From Actinomycetota bacterium (GTDB lineage: Bacteria; Actinomycetota; Actinomycetes; S36-B12; GCA-2699445): 64,000 nucleotides of DNA. Below the pieces are notes generated by a model that had not been told where the DNA came from, did not search any database, and was given only the letters and a program-made list of their open reading frames with translations. The stretch lies in the NCBI GenBank assembly GCA_020438795.1, contig JAGQTY010000001.1, forward strand, positions 1 through 64,000, written 5' to 3'. The translations under genes were made by a program, and so were the position numbers. Shown one piece after another: positions 38,612-46,845 of the stretch (the first letter of the stretch is position 1; each line of letters opens with the position of its first letter).

Positions 38612-40531
38612 TCAGGCAGAATCGGACCTCGCTGTGTTCATACCCGGATCTGCGCTCGCGAGGGCGTGTTCGGGCTGAGGTCGCGAGTAGAGGAAGCCCT
38701 GTAGTAGGTCGACACCGAGGGCCACGAGTGCGTCGTGTTGTTCCTGCAGCTCGACTCCTTCAGCGATGGTGGCCAGGCCCAGTCCACGCGCAAGTTGCAC
38801 CTGGGCGTGCGCGATGGTGAGGTCCTTCCTCGAGTGACAGACATTCTGTGTGAACGCCTGGTCGAGCTTGAGGAAGTCACAGGGCAGTATCCGTAGGTAG
38901 GCCAGCGATGAGTACGCGGTCCCGAAATCGTCGATCGCCAGAGCGACCCCGAGTGATCGCAGCCGTTGCAGGCGCTCAGCAGCGACCTCCGGATCGCCGA
39001 TCGCCCAGGTCTCGGTGAGCTCGAGCACGATCTGCGCCCCGTCGAGCTGCGATTCGATGATGGCCTGTTCGAGGTCGGCGAGCATCTGCTCGTGGCTTAT
39101 CTGGGCAGCTGAGACATTGACACTGACGAAGGGCGCGAGCAAGCGCCTGCCGGCCACGATGACCGGCTCTCGCGCGGCAGCCCACCGTTGCGCCGAATCG
39201 AGTGCGGTCCGGGTGACATAGCGGCCGAGGGGCCGGATGAGTCCGGACTCCTCGCAGATCGCGACGATCTCCGCCGGCGACGCCTTCTCCAGGTCCTCAC
39301 CGCGTGCGCGTAGCAATGCTTCGTGCCCGACCACCTCCCGCTCGGGAGTGACGATGGGCTGGTAGTGCAGTTCGAACTGATCCTTCTCCAGAGCCTGACG
39401 GACATGTTTGTGCAACCGGACCCGGTCGTTGTTACGTTCCTGCAGGTCCGAGGTGAAGAAGGAGAAGCGTCCGGGGCCCAACGACTTTGCCTCATACATG
39501 GCGAGGTCGGCCAGTTCGAGCATCTCGGCGAAGTCCGCCGGGCCTTCTTGGGACGTCATCGAATCCAGGTAGATACCAATGCTCAGCCCGACGCTGATCA
39601 GCTGCTCATCCACATGGATGTCCCTGTCGAGCGTTGCGGTGATCCTGGCAGCCACTGCCTCGATCTCCCCGCGGCCCGTGATGCCGTCGACCCAGACAGC
39701 GAACTCATCGCCACCCACCCGCGCCAGCAGGTCACTCGCGCGCAGGGCATGGCTGATCCGGCGGGCAACGATACGCAGCACCTCATCCCCGGCGCGGTGA
39801 CCCCAGGTGTCATTGACCTCCTTGAAACCGTCGAGATCGATGAACATCATGCCGACCTGGGGGCCCTGCACGTGCTGACCGTCGATGATTCCGCGTACCG
39901 ACGTCTCGAAACCGGCCCGGTTGGGCAGGCCTGTCAGCGGGTCGATGGCAGCAAGACTGCTGCCCGTGGTTCCTGACCGGACCCCGCGGATCGACACCAG
40001 TTGGCACGGTTCGCCCTGCCAGGTCAGCGGCGTGGACGTGACCTCGGTCCCCTCGATCAGTTCCAGGCGCGGCAACGGGTGCGACCCGATGATCGGGATC
40101 CCCAGCACGGCGCCGGTGAGCGTCTGCGGAGGAGACCGCAGGAACGAGGCGGCGAGTCGGTTGCCCCACCGCACTACACCGTCCCGATCCACGATCAGCA
40201 GGCCCATACTCACGCTGTCCAGCAGGCTGCCCAGCTCGTCGCTCCGGGCGTGGGCCGACTCCACTGCCGCGTCAAGGTCCGCGATGAGGCCCCGCAGAGC
40301 TCCCAGGAGGCGGTTGGCACCCACGATCAGGTCGGACCCGGGCCCCGAAACAGGGCGGATACCGTCGAGGACTCCGTCCAGCACTGGGATGCGCGGGTCG
40401 GCGGCGCGGAGCTCGGCGCTGAGTTCAAGCGCATCGGTGAGTGCGGCGAGCCAGGCCGTGACCGCGGCCTGCCCATCGTGACGCGCCTCGACCACGTGGC
40501 GTTCCGAGGCGCCTCGACCCTGAGGAATCAT
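38612..40531 (-). CDS. PAS-GGDEF-EAL protein (putative cyclic di-GMP synthase/phosphodiesterase)
   Basis: The 639-residue soluble protein has an N-terminal helical region, a PAS-like domain (about 100-165: LLDSVSMGLLIVDRDGVVRWGN), a GGDEF domain and a C-terminal EAL domain. The diguanylate cyclase signature GGDEF is intact at about 273-277. The phosphodiesterase motifs are also intact: EALLR at 404-408, ELTETW, DDFGTAYSSLAYL, KLDQAF, the glutamate in TIAEGVE and QGFLYSRP. Either or both activities are therefore possible. No transmembrane segment is seen. ATG 40531 follows GGGAG at good spacing; the longer frame lacks a start signal. Confidence 0.93.
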   Translation of the reverse strand: MIPQGRGASERHVVEARHDGQAAVTAWLAALTDALELSAELRAADPRIPVLDGVLDGIRPVSGPGSDLIVGANRLLGALRGLIADLDAAVESAHARSDELGSLLDSVSMGLLIVDRDGVVRWGNRLAASFLRSPPQTLTGAVLGIPIIGSHPLPRLELIEGTEVTSTPLTWQGEPCQLVSIRGVRSGTTGSSLAAIDPLTGLPNRAGFETSVRGIIDGQHVQGPQVGMMFIDLDGFKEVNDTWGHRAGDEVLRIVARRISHALRASDLLARVGGDEFAVWVDGITGRGEIEAVAARITATLDRDIHVDEQLISVGLSIGIYLDSMTSQEGPADFAEMLELADLAMYEAKSLGPGRFSFFTSDLQERNNDRVRLHKHVRQALEKDQFELHYQPIVTPEREVVGHEALLRARGEDLEKASPAEIVAICEESGLIRPLGRYVTRTALDSAQRWAAAREPVIVAGRRLLAPFVSVNVSAAQISHEQMLADLEQAIIESQLDGAQIVLELTETWAIGDPEVAAERLQRLRSLGVALAIDDFGTAYSSLAYLRILPCDFLKLDQAFTQNVCHSRKDLTIAHAQVQLARGLGLATIAEGVELQEQHDALVALGVDLLQGFLYSRPQPEHALASADPGMNTARSDSA

Positions 40532-40671
40532 GGACACTCCCTGGCTGGACCCCGCGGTGGGTCCGAAGGCGTACGATTTTAGATCGGCAGGATGGCGTCT
40601 CGCCTGTTCCTTGTCCTTCTGATGGCGCAAGCGCCCGGGGAAACGGCCAGCGAGAATCCCTCGGCTACGGC

Positions 40672-41295
40672 TCAGTCGACCAGTGGCACGAAGCGGACCC
40701 CACCCAGCGAGGATCGGTGCAGACCCTCTGGCGTGTTCCGGATCAGCTGCAGCTCCTGACCACCGTCGGATTCCACCGGCAGGACCAGTCGCCCACCAGC
40801 CTGCTGGTCCGCCGCGGGTCGCAACTGGGCCAGCCAGGCGCTCGGCACATCGTCACCGGCGGCTGTCGCGATGATGCCGTCGAACGGAGCCTGCTCCGGC
40901 CAGCCGGCCCTGCCGTTGCCGACCCGGTAGTGGATGCCGGCGTAACCGAGCTCCTCGAGGACGCGGCGTGCCCCGTCAGCGAGCTCTGGCCTGACCTCGA
41001 TGGTGAAGACCTCGACACCGCACTGCGCCAGGACCGCCGCCTGGTACCCCGAACCGGTACCGATCTCCAGAACTCGGTCACCGGGACCAACCTGCAGCGC
41101 TTCGGTCATGAGCGCGACGATCAGGGGCTGTGAGATGGTCTGCCCCTGCCCGATCGGCAGCGGATGGTTCTCCCACGCCTGCTGCGCCAGCGAGGCCGGC
41201 ACGAAGCGCTGCCTCGGGACCGACCGGATGGCATCGAGGACCAGTCGATCGTGGACCCGGCCGCCGAACATCCGGATCAGTTCGTCGGCACCCAC
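40672..41295 (-). CDS. pcm: Protein-L-isoaspartate O-methyltransferase
   Basis: PCMT methylates L-isoaspartyl residues of damaged proteins using S-adenosylmethionine. The 207-residue protein has the family start RLVLDAIRSVPRQRFVP, the substrate region PIGQGQTISQP, and the SAM-binding motif VLEIGTGSGYQAAVLA, followed by FDGIIATAAGDDVP. The GTG at 41293-41295 is preceded by TAGGAT at six bases, so it is probably leaderless. Confidence 0.95.
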   Translation of the reverse strand: MGADELIRMFGGRVHDRLVLDAIRSVPRQRFVPASLAQQAWENHPLPIGQGQTISQPLIVALMTEALQVGPGDRVLEIGTGSGYQAAVLAQCGVEVFTIEVRPELADGARRVLEELGYAGIHYRVGNGRAGWPEQAPFDGIIATAAGDDVPSAWLAQLRPAADQQAGGRLVLPVESDGGQELQLIRNTPEGLHRSSLGGVRFVPLVD

Positions 41296-41301
41296 ACCTC
41301 A

Positions 41302-41307
41302 ATCCTA
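41302..41307 (-). promoter_or_regulatory. -10 box TAGGAT, leaderless start of pcm
   Basis: TAGGAT on the minus strand ends six bases before GTG 41295. The same hexamer and spacing precede ruvC and the membrane protein gene at 46846. Confidence 0.55.
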
Positions 41308-41477
41308 CGATCGGCACGCCACCAACGACCAGATCAGTCTCCCGAATGGCGACGGGCCACGCTCGCGAGCCCCGGCTGCCCACCCCTGGACCGCGACACC
41401 CCTGGCGAACAGGGACCGCTGCGGGCTCGTAGAATTTCCAAGCGGTGCCTGCCGTGGTCCAGTGAAGGGGTGTGGAG

Positions 41478-41885
41478 ATGCTCAAGGAGTTCCGCGAGTT
41501 CATCATGCGTGGAAACGTCGTCGACCTCGCTGTCGCGGTGGTCATCGGCGCGGCGTTCGGGGCGGTCGTCACCGCGCTCGTTGAGGGGATCATCATGCCT
41601 CTCATCGCGGCGATCTTCGGCAAGCCGAACTTCGACTACTTCTCCCTCACCATCAACGGCGCGGAATTCCGTTACGGCGTCTTCCTCACCGCGGTCGTGA
41701 ACTTCCTGCTCATTGCCGCTGCAGTGTTCCTGTTCGTGGTCAAGCCCATGAACATGATCAACGAACGGCGTCGCAGCAGCGAGGAGGCCACGGAACGCGA
41801 GTGCCCTGAGTGCACCAGCGAGATATCCGTGAAGGCTCGTCGCTGCCCCCACTGCACCGCTGAGATCACTCCAGCCTCTGCGTGA
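41478..41885 (+). CDS. mscL: Large-conductance mechanosensitive channel MscL with C-terminal zinc ribbon
   Basis: MscL is a pentameric tension-gated channel that releases solutes on osmotic downshock. The 135-residue protein has the N-terminal helix and TM1 (MLKEFREFIMRGNVVDLAVAVVIGAAFG), a periplasmic loop and TM2 (FLTAVVNFLLIAAAVFLFVVKP). Instead of the usual short helix, the C terminus carries a double CxxC zinc ribbon (CPECTSEI, RRCPHCTAEI), as in several other actinobacterial MscL proteins. ATG 41478 is preceded by AAGGGG at seven bases; an in-frame GTG two codons earlier is the alternative. Confidence 0.95.
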   Translation: MLKEFREFIMRGNVVDLAVAVVIGAAFGAVVTALVEGIIMPLIAAIFGKPNFDYFSLTINGAEFRYGVFLTAVVNFLLIAAAVFLFVVKPMNMINERRRSSEEATERECPECTSEISVKARRCPHCTAEITPASA

Positions 41886-41900
41886 AACGACCGGTCGCGA

Positions 41901-42722
41901 TCACGGGTCGGGATCCGCGTCTCGCATCCGCGCGAACGTCGAGCGTATCTCTGCGGTGACGGGGCCAGGTGCATCCAGGCGACGCTCGCCCACTGCGTTC
42001 ACGGGATGGACGTCGCGCGTCGATGAGGTGATGAAGACCTCCTGTGCGGTGTACAGGACGTCCGGGGGCAAAGTCGCCTCCCGTACCGAACACCACGTCA
42101 GGACGAGTTCGCGGGTGATCCCTGGAAGACAGCCCGAAGTCAGCGGTGGCGTCAGCGCCTGACCGTCGACGACGACGAATACGTTCGAGCCGGTCCCCTC
42201 ACACAGTTCACCGTCGACGTTGGCGACGAGTGCTTCCGAGCAGCCCTGTGCCCGGGCGATCGCCAGCGCCGCAGCGTTCTCTGCGTAGGATGTGCTCTTG
42301 GCCCCGCACATCGGCGACCGGTTGTTCCGCGGCCAGTCCACCAATGCCACTTCCGTGGTCTCCGGCCACGGCTCGGCAGGGGTCAGCGTGACAAGCAGCG
42401 TTCTGGGGCCGGGACCGCGCACACTGCCGGCCTCTCCGGGTCCACTGGTGTAGGTGACCCGGACCCGTGTCAGGGCATGGTGTGGGTTGGCCGTGACGGT
42501 TTCGCGAATCGCCGTGCGAACGAGGCTCGCTTCCGGCACCGGCAGGCCGAGCAGCGCAGCGGAGTGTTGCAGCCGGGCCACGTGTCGCGTCAGCGCGAAC
42601 GGCACCCCATCCTGGCATGAAACTGTCTCGAATACGCCGTCGCCGACAGTGAATCCGTGGTCGGTGACGGACAGCCGCACAGTGGATTCCTCGTACAGGC
42701 CGTCGTTCAACCAGACCAGCAT
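41901..42722 (-). CDS. pabC: Class IV aminotransferase, probable aminodeoxychorismate lyase
   Basis: This 273-residue fold-type IV PLP enzyme has the catalytic lysine in CGAKSTSYAENAAAL, the ELCEGTGSNVFVV segment and the cofactor phosphate-binding PLTSGCLPGITRELVL. It starts one base after the pabB stop. That arrangement favours 4-amino-4-deoxychorismate lyase (release of p-aminobenzoate and pyruvate) for folate synthesis over a branched-chain or D-amino acid aminotransferase. Confidence 0.86.
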   Translation of the reverse strand: MLVWLNDGLYEESTVRLSVTDHGFTVGDGVFETVSCQDGVPFALTRHVARLQHSAALLGLPVPEASLVRTAIRETVTANPHHALTRVRVTYTSGPGEAGSVRGPGPRTLLVTLTPAEPWPETTEVALVDWPRNNRSPMCGAKSTSYAENAAALAIARAQGCSEALVANVDGELCEGTGSNVFVVVDGQALTPPLTSGCLPGITRELVLTWCSVREATLPPDVLYTAQEVFITSSTRDVHPVNAVGERRLDAPGPVTAEIRSTFARMRDADPDP

Positions 42723-42723
42723 C

Positions 42724-43752
42724 TCAAGCTCCAGTCGCCAGGCCGATCAGATGAGCGGCCTTCAGTTCGGTCTCACGCCATTCCGCGTCCGGATCGCTGC
42801 CCCAGGTGATCCCTGCGCCGGTCCCGAAGTGCAGCCGCCCGTCGTCGATCCAGAACGTGCGGATCCCGACGGCCAGTTCTGCCGAGCGGACATCGGCGTC
42901 CACCCAGCCTATCGCTCCGCAGTAGGGGCCGCGCGGCGTCGGTTCCAGCGACCTGATCACATCCAGGGCCGCGAGCTTGGGGGCACCGGAGACCGACCCG
43001 GGCGGACTGCAGGCATTCAGGATCTCAGCCCAGGTGGCCGAATTCCGAAGCTGGCCACTGATGGTGGAGACCAGGTGCACCAGTCCCGGGTGCTGCTCGA
43101 TCCGGAGCAATTCCGGCACCGCCACGGTCCCGACCGTGCATACCCGCGCCAGGTCGTTGCGGACCAGATCGACGATCATCACGTTCTCGGCCCGGTCCTT
43201 CTCGGACAGGTCGTCAGCGACCACCCCGGTCCCCTTGATAGGGCCGGAACTCAGACGAGCTCCGGCGCGGGAGAGATAGAGCTCGGGTGAGGCACTGGCG
43301 ATCTGCAATCCGTCGATTCGCAGTGCGGCGGAGAAGGGAGCGGGGTTGCCCAGATCGAGCGCCCGGCCGAGCCGGATCGGGTCCTGGGCGCGAGACTGAG
43401 GTAACTGCGCCGACAACGTGCGGCACAGGTTCACCTGGTACACCTCACCGGCGGCAATAAGTTCCCTGATCCGCGCCACCGCCCGTACGTACTGGTCCTC
43501 GGCGAGACTGGAGCGCCACTCCCCCGCAGCCGGTCCTTGAAAGTCGCCGAGTTCGGAGGCGTGCGGAGGCCCGGGTGACCATTCGGCGAACCGGGCGCAG
43601 GTGAGCGCCCCCTCGAAGTCCTGCACGACCGCCCACCGGCCCGACCGGTCGAGGACATCAGCATCGTCACAGACCTCCAGCAGCCCTCTGCCGGTGAAGC
43701 CGCCGACGTAGGCGATGGGCTCGGTTCGCGACACACACCGAGTCTCCCGCAT
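42724..43752 (-). CDS. pabB: Aminodeoxychorismate synthase component I (chorismate-binding enzyme)
   Basis: This member of the anthranilate synthase/PabB/isochorismate synthase family carries SGPIKGTGVV, the metal/chorismate region DRAENVMIVDLVRNDLAR, the GSVSGAPKLAALDVI motif and GPYCGAIGW, ending with GAGITWGSDPDAEW. Coupling to pabC argues for p-aminobenzoate synthesis. The glutaminase partner PabA is not in the window. The start is uncertain: ATG 43752 (342 residues), GTG 43734 with a GGGAG upstream, or further upstream in the 375-residue open frame. The N-terminal region is shorter than in full-length PabB. Confidence 0.88.
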   Translation of the reverse strand: MRETRCVSRTEPIAYVGGFTGRGLLEVCDDADVLDRSGRWAVVQDFEGALTCARFAEWSPGPPHASELGDFQGPAAGEWRSSLAEDQYVRAVARIRELIAAGEVYQVNLCRTLSAQLPQSRAQDPIRLGRALDLGNPAPFSAALRIDGLQIASASPELYLSRAGARLSSGPIKGTGVVADDLSEKDRAENVMIVDLVRNDLARVCTVGTVAVPELLRIEQHPGLVHLVSTISGQLRNSATWAEILNACSPPGSVSGAPKLAALDVIRSLEPTPRGPYCGAIGWVDADVRSAELAVGIRTFWIDDGRLHFGTGAGITWGSDPDAEWRETELKAAHLIGLATGA

Positions 43753-43800
43753 GCTCCCGGGCACGCTCAACACCGGTTGTGAGCCCTGATCCACCCGTGC

Positions 43801-43830
43801 TTGGGCGCTGCGGCCTGCTTGGGCTATGGT
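43801..43830 (+). promoter_or_regulatory. Putative promoter of the tRNA-Gly/Cys/Val cluster
   Basis: TTGGGC at 43801-43806 and TATGGT at 43825-43830 are separated by 18 bases and lie 27 bases before the tRNA-Gly gene. It also lies in the divergent region upstream of pabB. Confidence 0.4.
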
Positions 43831-43857
43831 TGTAACGTTGCATTGCAGCACTCAACT

Positions 43858-43930
43858 GCGGACGTGGCTCAGCTGGTAGAGCATCACCTTGCCAAGGTGA
43901 GGGTCGCGGGTTCGAATCCCGTCGTCCGCT
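43858..43930 (+). tRNA. tRNA-Gly (anticodon GCC)
   Basis: The acceptor stem GCGGACG/CGTCCGC, the anticodon loop TTGCCAA between CACCT-type stem halves and the T arm GGGTTCGAATCCC are all in place. The gene is 73 bases long with discriminator T. CCA is not encoded. Confidence 0.97.
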
Positions 43931-43951
43931 CGAAGGCCGGTTTCAGAATTC

Positions 43952-44022
43952 GGTGGAGTGGCCGAGAGGCGAGGCAGCGGACTGCAAATCCGTTTACACG
44001 GGTTCGAATCCCGTCTCCACCT
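43952..44022 (+). tRNA. tRNA-Cys (anticodon GCA)
   Basis: The acceptor stem GGTGGAG/CTCCACC, anticodon loop CTGCAAA between GCGGA and TCCGT, and T arm CGGGTTCGAATCCCG are present. The gene is 71 bases long with discriminator T, 21 bases after tRNA-Gly. Confidence 0.97.
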
Positions 44023-44053
44023 CGAGTCACGCAACGAAGGTGACAACCCCCGA

Positions 44054-44129
44054 GGGCGATTGGCGCAGGGGCTAGCGCGCTTCCTTGACACGGAAGAGGT
44101 CACAGGTTCGATTCCTGTATCGCCCACCA
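44054..44129 (+). tRNA. tRNA-Val (anticodon GAC)
   Basis: The acceptor stem GGGCGAT/ATCGCCC, anticodon loop TTGACAC between CTTCC and GGAAG, and T arm ACAGGTTCGATTCCTGT are present. The 3' CCA is encoded (44127-44129), unlike the other tRNAs in this window. Acceptor and T arm are nearly identical to the tRNA-Val(CAC) at 37687-37759. Confidence 0.97.
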
Positions 44130-44131
44130 GA

Positions 44132-44160
44132 CAACACTTCACCTGGTCCGGGTAGTGTTG
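44132..44160 (+). terminator. Hairpin after the tRNA cluster
   Basis: CAACACT at 44132-44138 pairs with AGTGTTG at 44154-44160, with an inner ACC/GGT pairing. It begins three bases after the encoded CCA and may end the tRNA transcript or direct 3' processing. No T-tract follows. Confidence 0.45.
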
Positions 44161-44346
44161 CGACTCCCCGGACAAACCCATTCGCCCAGATCCGAGACAG
44201 CCCGCACCCACTGCGCTCAGGTACCATAACAATCTGGGCGTACCTTCCGGGGCGACTGTCGGGGCCTCTCCCGGCTCCCCGATAGCGAGCATAGTCGCAC
44301 ACGTCTCGATGTCGGACCTTCAGCTCTGCACGCTTGCTGGCACTCG

Positions 44347-45489
44347 TCATGTCTTGTTCGCGATGGGGAATGCCGTGAAGTTTCCGCGCGCTACGAATTC
44401 CAGGACCGTATCGGCACCCTGGATGCCGGCGATGTTGATGTGCTGTAGATCGGCATGCGCAAGGTTCGCCTCGCGGAGGTCGGCTCGCCTCAGATTCGCC
44501 TCTCGGAGGCTGGCTCTGGCCAGCGTCGCCCTTTTGAGGTTGCTGCGGGAGAGATTCACCTGACTCAGGTTGCTGTGGGACAGCTTCGCCCCGTTGAGAT
44601 TGCTGCGCGAGACATTCGCATTGGTCAGGCTGCAATGGGCCAACGTTGCTCTGCTGAGGTTGCTGCGAGAGAGATTCACCTGGTTCAGGCTGCTATGGGA
44701 CAGCTTCGCCCCGTTGAGGTTGCTGCGCGAGAGAACTGCCTTGTTGAGCTTGACCCTCGTGAGGGCGGCACCTTGGAGGTTGAGTCGCTGCATCTGGGCC
44801 CTGTTCAGCTGCGCCTTTCGCGCTCGAGCCTTGCGTAGGGTCGCTCGTCTCAGGTCAGCGTCGTGCAGTTCTGCGCCCTTCAAGTTGACGTCTCCCAGGT
44901 CGGCCTGGGACAGATCGACGCCGTTGGCTCTGACCCGCTTGAGTGTGGCACCGCGCAGTGAGGCGCCCCGCAGGCTCGCACTGTTGTTGACGGCGACCTG
45001 GCCTGTCGAGGCTGCGGTGCTGCCCAGAACCGCGCCCGTGAGGTCAGCCTGGTTCAGAGTGGCTCCATCAAGTATCGCTGCAACCAGGGAAGCGTCCCGG
45101 AGGTCAGCGCGACTGAGGTTGGCACCCGCAAGGTTAGCTCCGGCCAAGTCGGCACCCCTCAGATTGAGGCTGCGGAGATTTGCACCGGACAGATCGACCC
45201 CTGATAGATCTGCTCCCATGCAGTTGCCCAATGGACAGTGCTCGGCAATCGGCGGAGGCACGCCGGGGGTATCGCCCTCGTCTCCTTCGTTGCTTCCGCC
45301 CGTTCTGTCAACGGCGGTAACATCTACGGCTCTCACCCCGGCCGAGATACTCCTCGAGTGCTGAGCAGGGACGAGAAGTGCCTGGCTGGCTTCGTCAGCT
45401 GCGGCGATCGCGGAGGCGCTCATGACAGCAACACCTACTGTGGCCACCACACTAGTAGCAGTCAGTCGGAGCCATGCAGTCGCTGACAT
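44347..45489 (-). CDS. Secreted pentapeptide-repeat protein
   Basis: The 380-residue protein has a signal peptide (MSATAWLRLTATSVVATVGV, continuing to a likely cut after ASAIAA), a roughly 50-residue acidic linker and about 55 tandem A(D/N)LXX-type pentapeptides from GADLSGVDLSGANLRSLNL to the C terminus. Such repeats fold into a right-handed quadrilateral beta-helix. The N-terminal half is acidic/neutral (DL, GAN) and the C-terminal half basic and Ser/Asn-rich (SRSNLNGAKLSHS). No enzymatic domain is attached and the role is unknown. Met at 45489 has an AGGGG ribosome binding site; an upstream ATG at 45504 is possible. A TACGAT hexamer at 45519-45524 lies upstream. Confidence 0.85.
   Translation of the reverse strand: MSATAWLRLTATSVVATVGVAVMSASAIAAADEASQALLVPAQHSRSISAGVRAVDVTAVDRTGGSNEGDEGDTPGVPPPIAEHCPLGNCMGADLSGVDLSGANLRSLNLRGADLAGANLAGANLSRADLRDASLVAAILDGATLNQADLTGAVLGSTAASTGQVAVNNSASLRGASLRGATLKRVRANGVDLSQADLGDVNLKGAELHDADLRRATLRKARARKAQLNRAQMQRLNLQGAALTRVKLNKAVLSRSNLNGAKLSHSSLNQVNLSRSNLSRATLAHCSLTNANVSRSNLNGAKLSHSNLSQVNLSRSNLKRATLARASLREANLRRADLREANLAHADLQHINIAGIQGADTVLEFVARGNFTAFPIANKT
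44521..44760 (-). repeat. 120-bp internal duplication in the pentapeptide-repeat gene
   Basis: The 120 bases at 44521-44640 and 44641-44760 are tandem copies, nearly identical over about 44538-44606 versus 44658-44726. Each encodes 40 residues, that is eight pentapeptides (SRSNLNGAKLSHSxLxQVNL and so on). This shows that the helix grew by block duplication. Confidence 0.8.
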
Positions 45490-45726
45490 CTGTGGACCCC
45501 TCATGTCCGACCTACACGATATCGTAGGGCTTCAGGCCCAACGATCACGAGAATTTCCACCCGGTCAGGGTAGAGGAATGAGGGGACGATTGGGCTTGAT
45601 CTCGCAACACCAATCGACAACGAACCGAACGTGCGTCGGATTCGCCCGACGCACGTCCGCGCCGCGGTTCCCAGGCCCGCAGCACACCAGGGTACACACC
45701 CGTCCGAATCTGTCCAGTTGTTGGCG

Positions 45727-45756
45727 TTGATCCGGCGCCAGCCTCCTGCGTAGAGT
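45727..45756 (+). promoter_or_regulatory. Promoter of the duplicated-domain lipoprotein gene (leaderless)
   Basis: TTGATC at 45727-45732 and TAGAGT at 45751-45756 are spaced by 18 bases. The GTG start follows the -10 box by six bases, so the mRNA should begin at the start codon. Confidence 0.6.
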
Positions 45757-45762
45757 CGTTCC

Positions 45763-46734
45763 GTGGCGTCACTTCAGGCTCTCCGGTCGGCTCGGTCCTG
45801 GCTCGGCAGTGTCAGACCTGTATGCGCTGGGCCGTACTCATCATCATCTCTGCTTGTGCCGTTGCTGCTTGCGATGGCCCTGGCAACGGCTCTCGTCACT
45901 GCCGGCTGCTCGTCGTCCAGCGAGCCGTCCCCGAGCCAGCCACCGCCGCAGTTCGCCTATCCCAGCGTGGCCGGGTATCGCTTGCCCGCGAGTCCGGTCT
46001 GGGACGGCGTGGACTTGCGCAGTGTGGACCAGGCTGACGGGACTGACATCGGCGGCCTGCAGACCTGGCAATTCGCTGCCGGGGACCCACAGGCGGTGCA
46101 GCAACGCATTGTGCGGCGCGACACGACCAGCGCTCACAGCAGCGACGGAAACCCGGCGGAGTTCCTCCTCCTGGCCGGCACGCAGTGGTACCTGACGACT
46201 CGGAACGCCGGCGACAGCCTGAAGTACGCGAGCTACGACCGGTCCAGCGACACCATGGTGTACGTCCTGGCACGAGCTGGGAACAGGGAGCCGATCGAGA
46301 ACTTCCTGAAGGCCTACAGCCGTGCGAAGCGCGGCGCGAGTGGCACGTCATCCTCACCTGCGGTAACTGCGTACGATCTACCGCCCAGCCCATTGTGGCA
46401 ACCGCCCCAACTGCGAAGCGTGGAGACCGATGCGGGCAAGGACCTCGGTGGGATGCAGGCGTGGCAGTTCGCAGCCGACGCGAACCCGGGAGCCCGGCAG
46501 CGCATGATCGATCGGGACACGGTCAACGCCGCAGGGGGCGACGGTCAGGCCGCGGAACGACTCGCGATCGGCGGGGCCGACTGGTACGTCAGCACCAGCG
46601 CCAACGGACAGAGCCTGATCTTCAGCAGCTATGACAGTGACGACGACACCATGCTGTACGTTGCGGCACCCGCGCGGAACCGTGAGGCCATCGAGTCGTT
46701 CCTGGAGTCGTTCCAGGTTGCCATCGGGTCGTGA
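45763..46734 (+). CDS. Putative lipoprotein with two tandem copies of one unrecognised domain
   Basis: The 323-residue product has a signal sequence (LLVPLLLAMALATALVTAGC) with a plausible, not perfect, lipobox (VTAGC). After a Pro/Ser linker come two copies of a domain of about 110-120 residues, roughly 66-185 and 199-320. Both copies share Y-x-LP-x-SP-x-W, LRSV(D/E), IGGLQTWQFAA versus LGGMQAWQFAA, QQR-(I/M)-x-R-D, W-Y-(L/V)-(T/S)-T, SYDxxxDTMxYV and NREPIENFL versus NREAIESFL. I do not recognise the family. The GTG start at 45763 is supported by a leaderless-type promoter directly upstream. Confidence 0.75.
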   Translation: MASLQALRSARSWLGSVRPVCAGPYSSSSLLVPLLLAMALATALVTAGCSSSSEPSPSQPPPQFAYPSVAGYRLPASPVWDGVDLRSVDQADGTDIGGLQTWQFAAGDPQAVQQRIVRRDTTSAHSSDGNPAEFLLLAGTQWYLTTRNAGDSLKYASYDRSSDTMVYVLARAGNREPIENFLKAYSRAKRGASGTSSSPAVTAYDLPPSPLWQPPQLRSVETDAGKDLGGMQAWQFAADANPGARQRMIDRDTVNAAGGDGQAAERLAIGGADWYVSTSANGQSLIFSSYDSDDDTMLYVAAPARNREAIESFLESFQVAIGS

Positions 46735-46833
46735 TGCTTGCCCGTTGGCCGACATGAGTAGGGTTTCGCGGAGCCTCGAGTGGCGGCAGGCCCGACATCG
46801 TGCGAGCCAGCACCTCGTAGCTGCCTGCGACGC

Positions 46834-46839
46834 TAGGAT
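46834..46839 (+). promoter_or_regulatory. -10 box TAGGAT, leaderless start of the membrane protein gene
   Basis: TAGGAT ends six bases before GTG 46846. No ribosome binding site is present. Confidence 0.5.
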
Positions 46840-46845
46840 CTCGAT

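Noticed and set aside
43852-44292. 146-codon minus-strand frame covering the three tRNA genes
   Set aside because: It is antisense to tRNA-Gly, tRNA-Cys and tRNA-Val, which are certain. The frame has no coding signature.
44570-45364. 264-codon plus-strand frame opposite the pentapeptide gene
   Set aside because: The period of the pentapeptide codons keeps all frames open. The product is a repetitive mirror of the real gene without a start signal.
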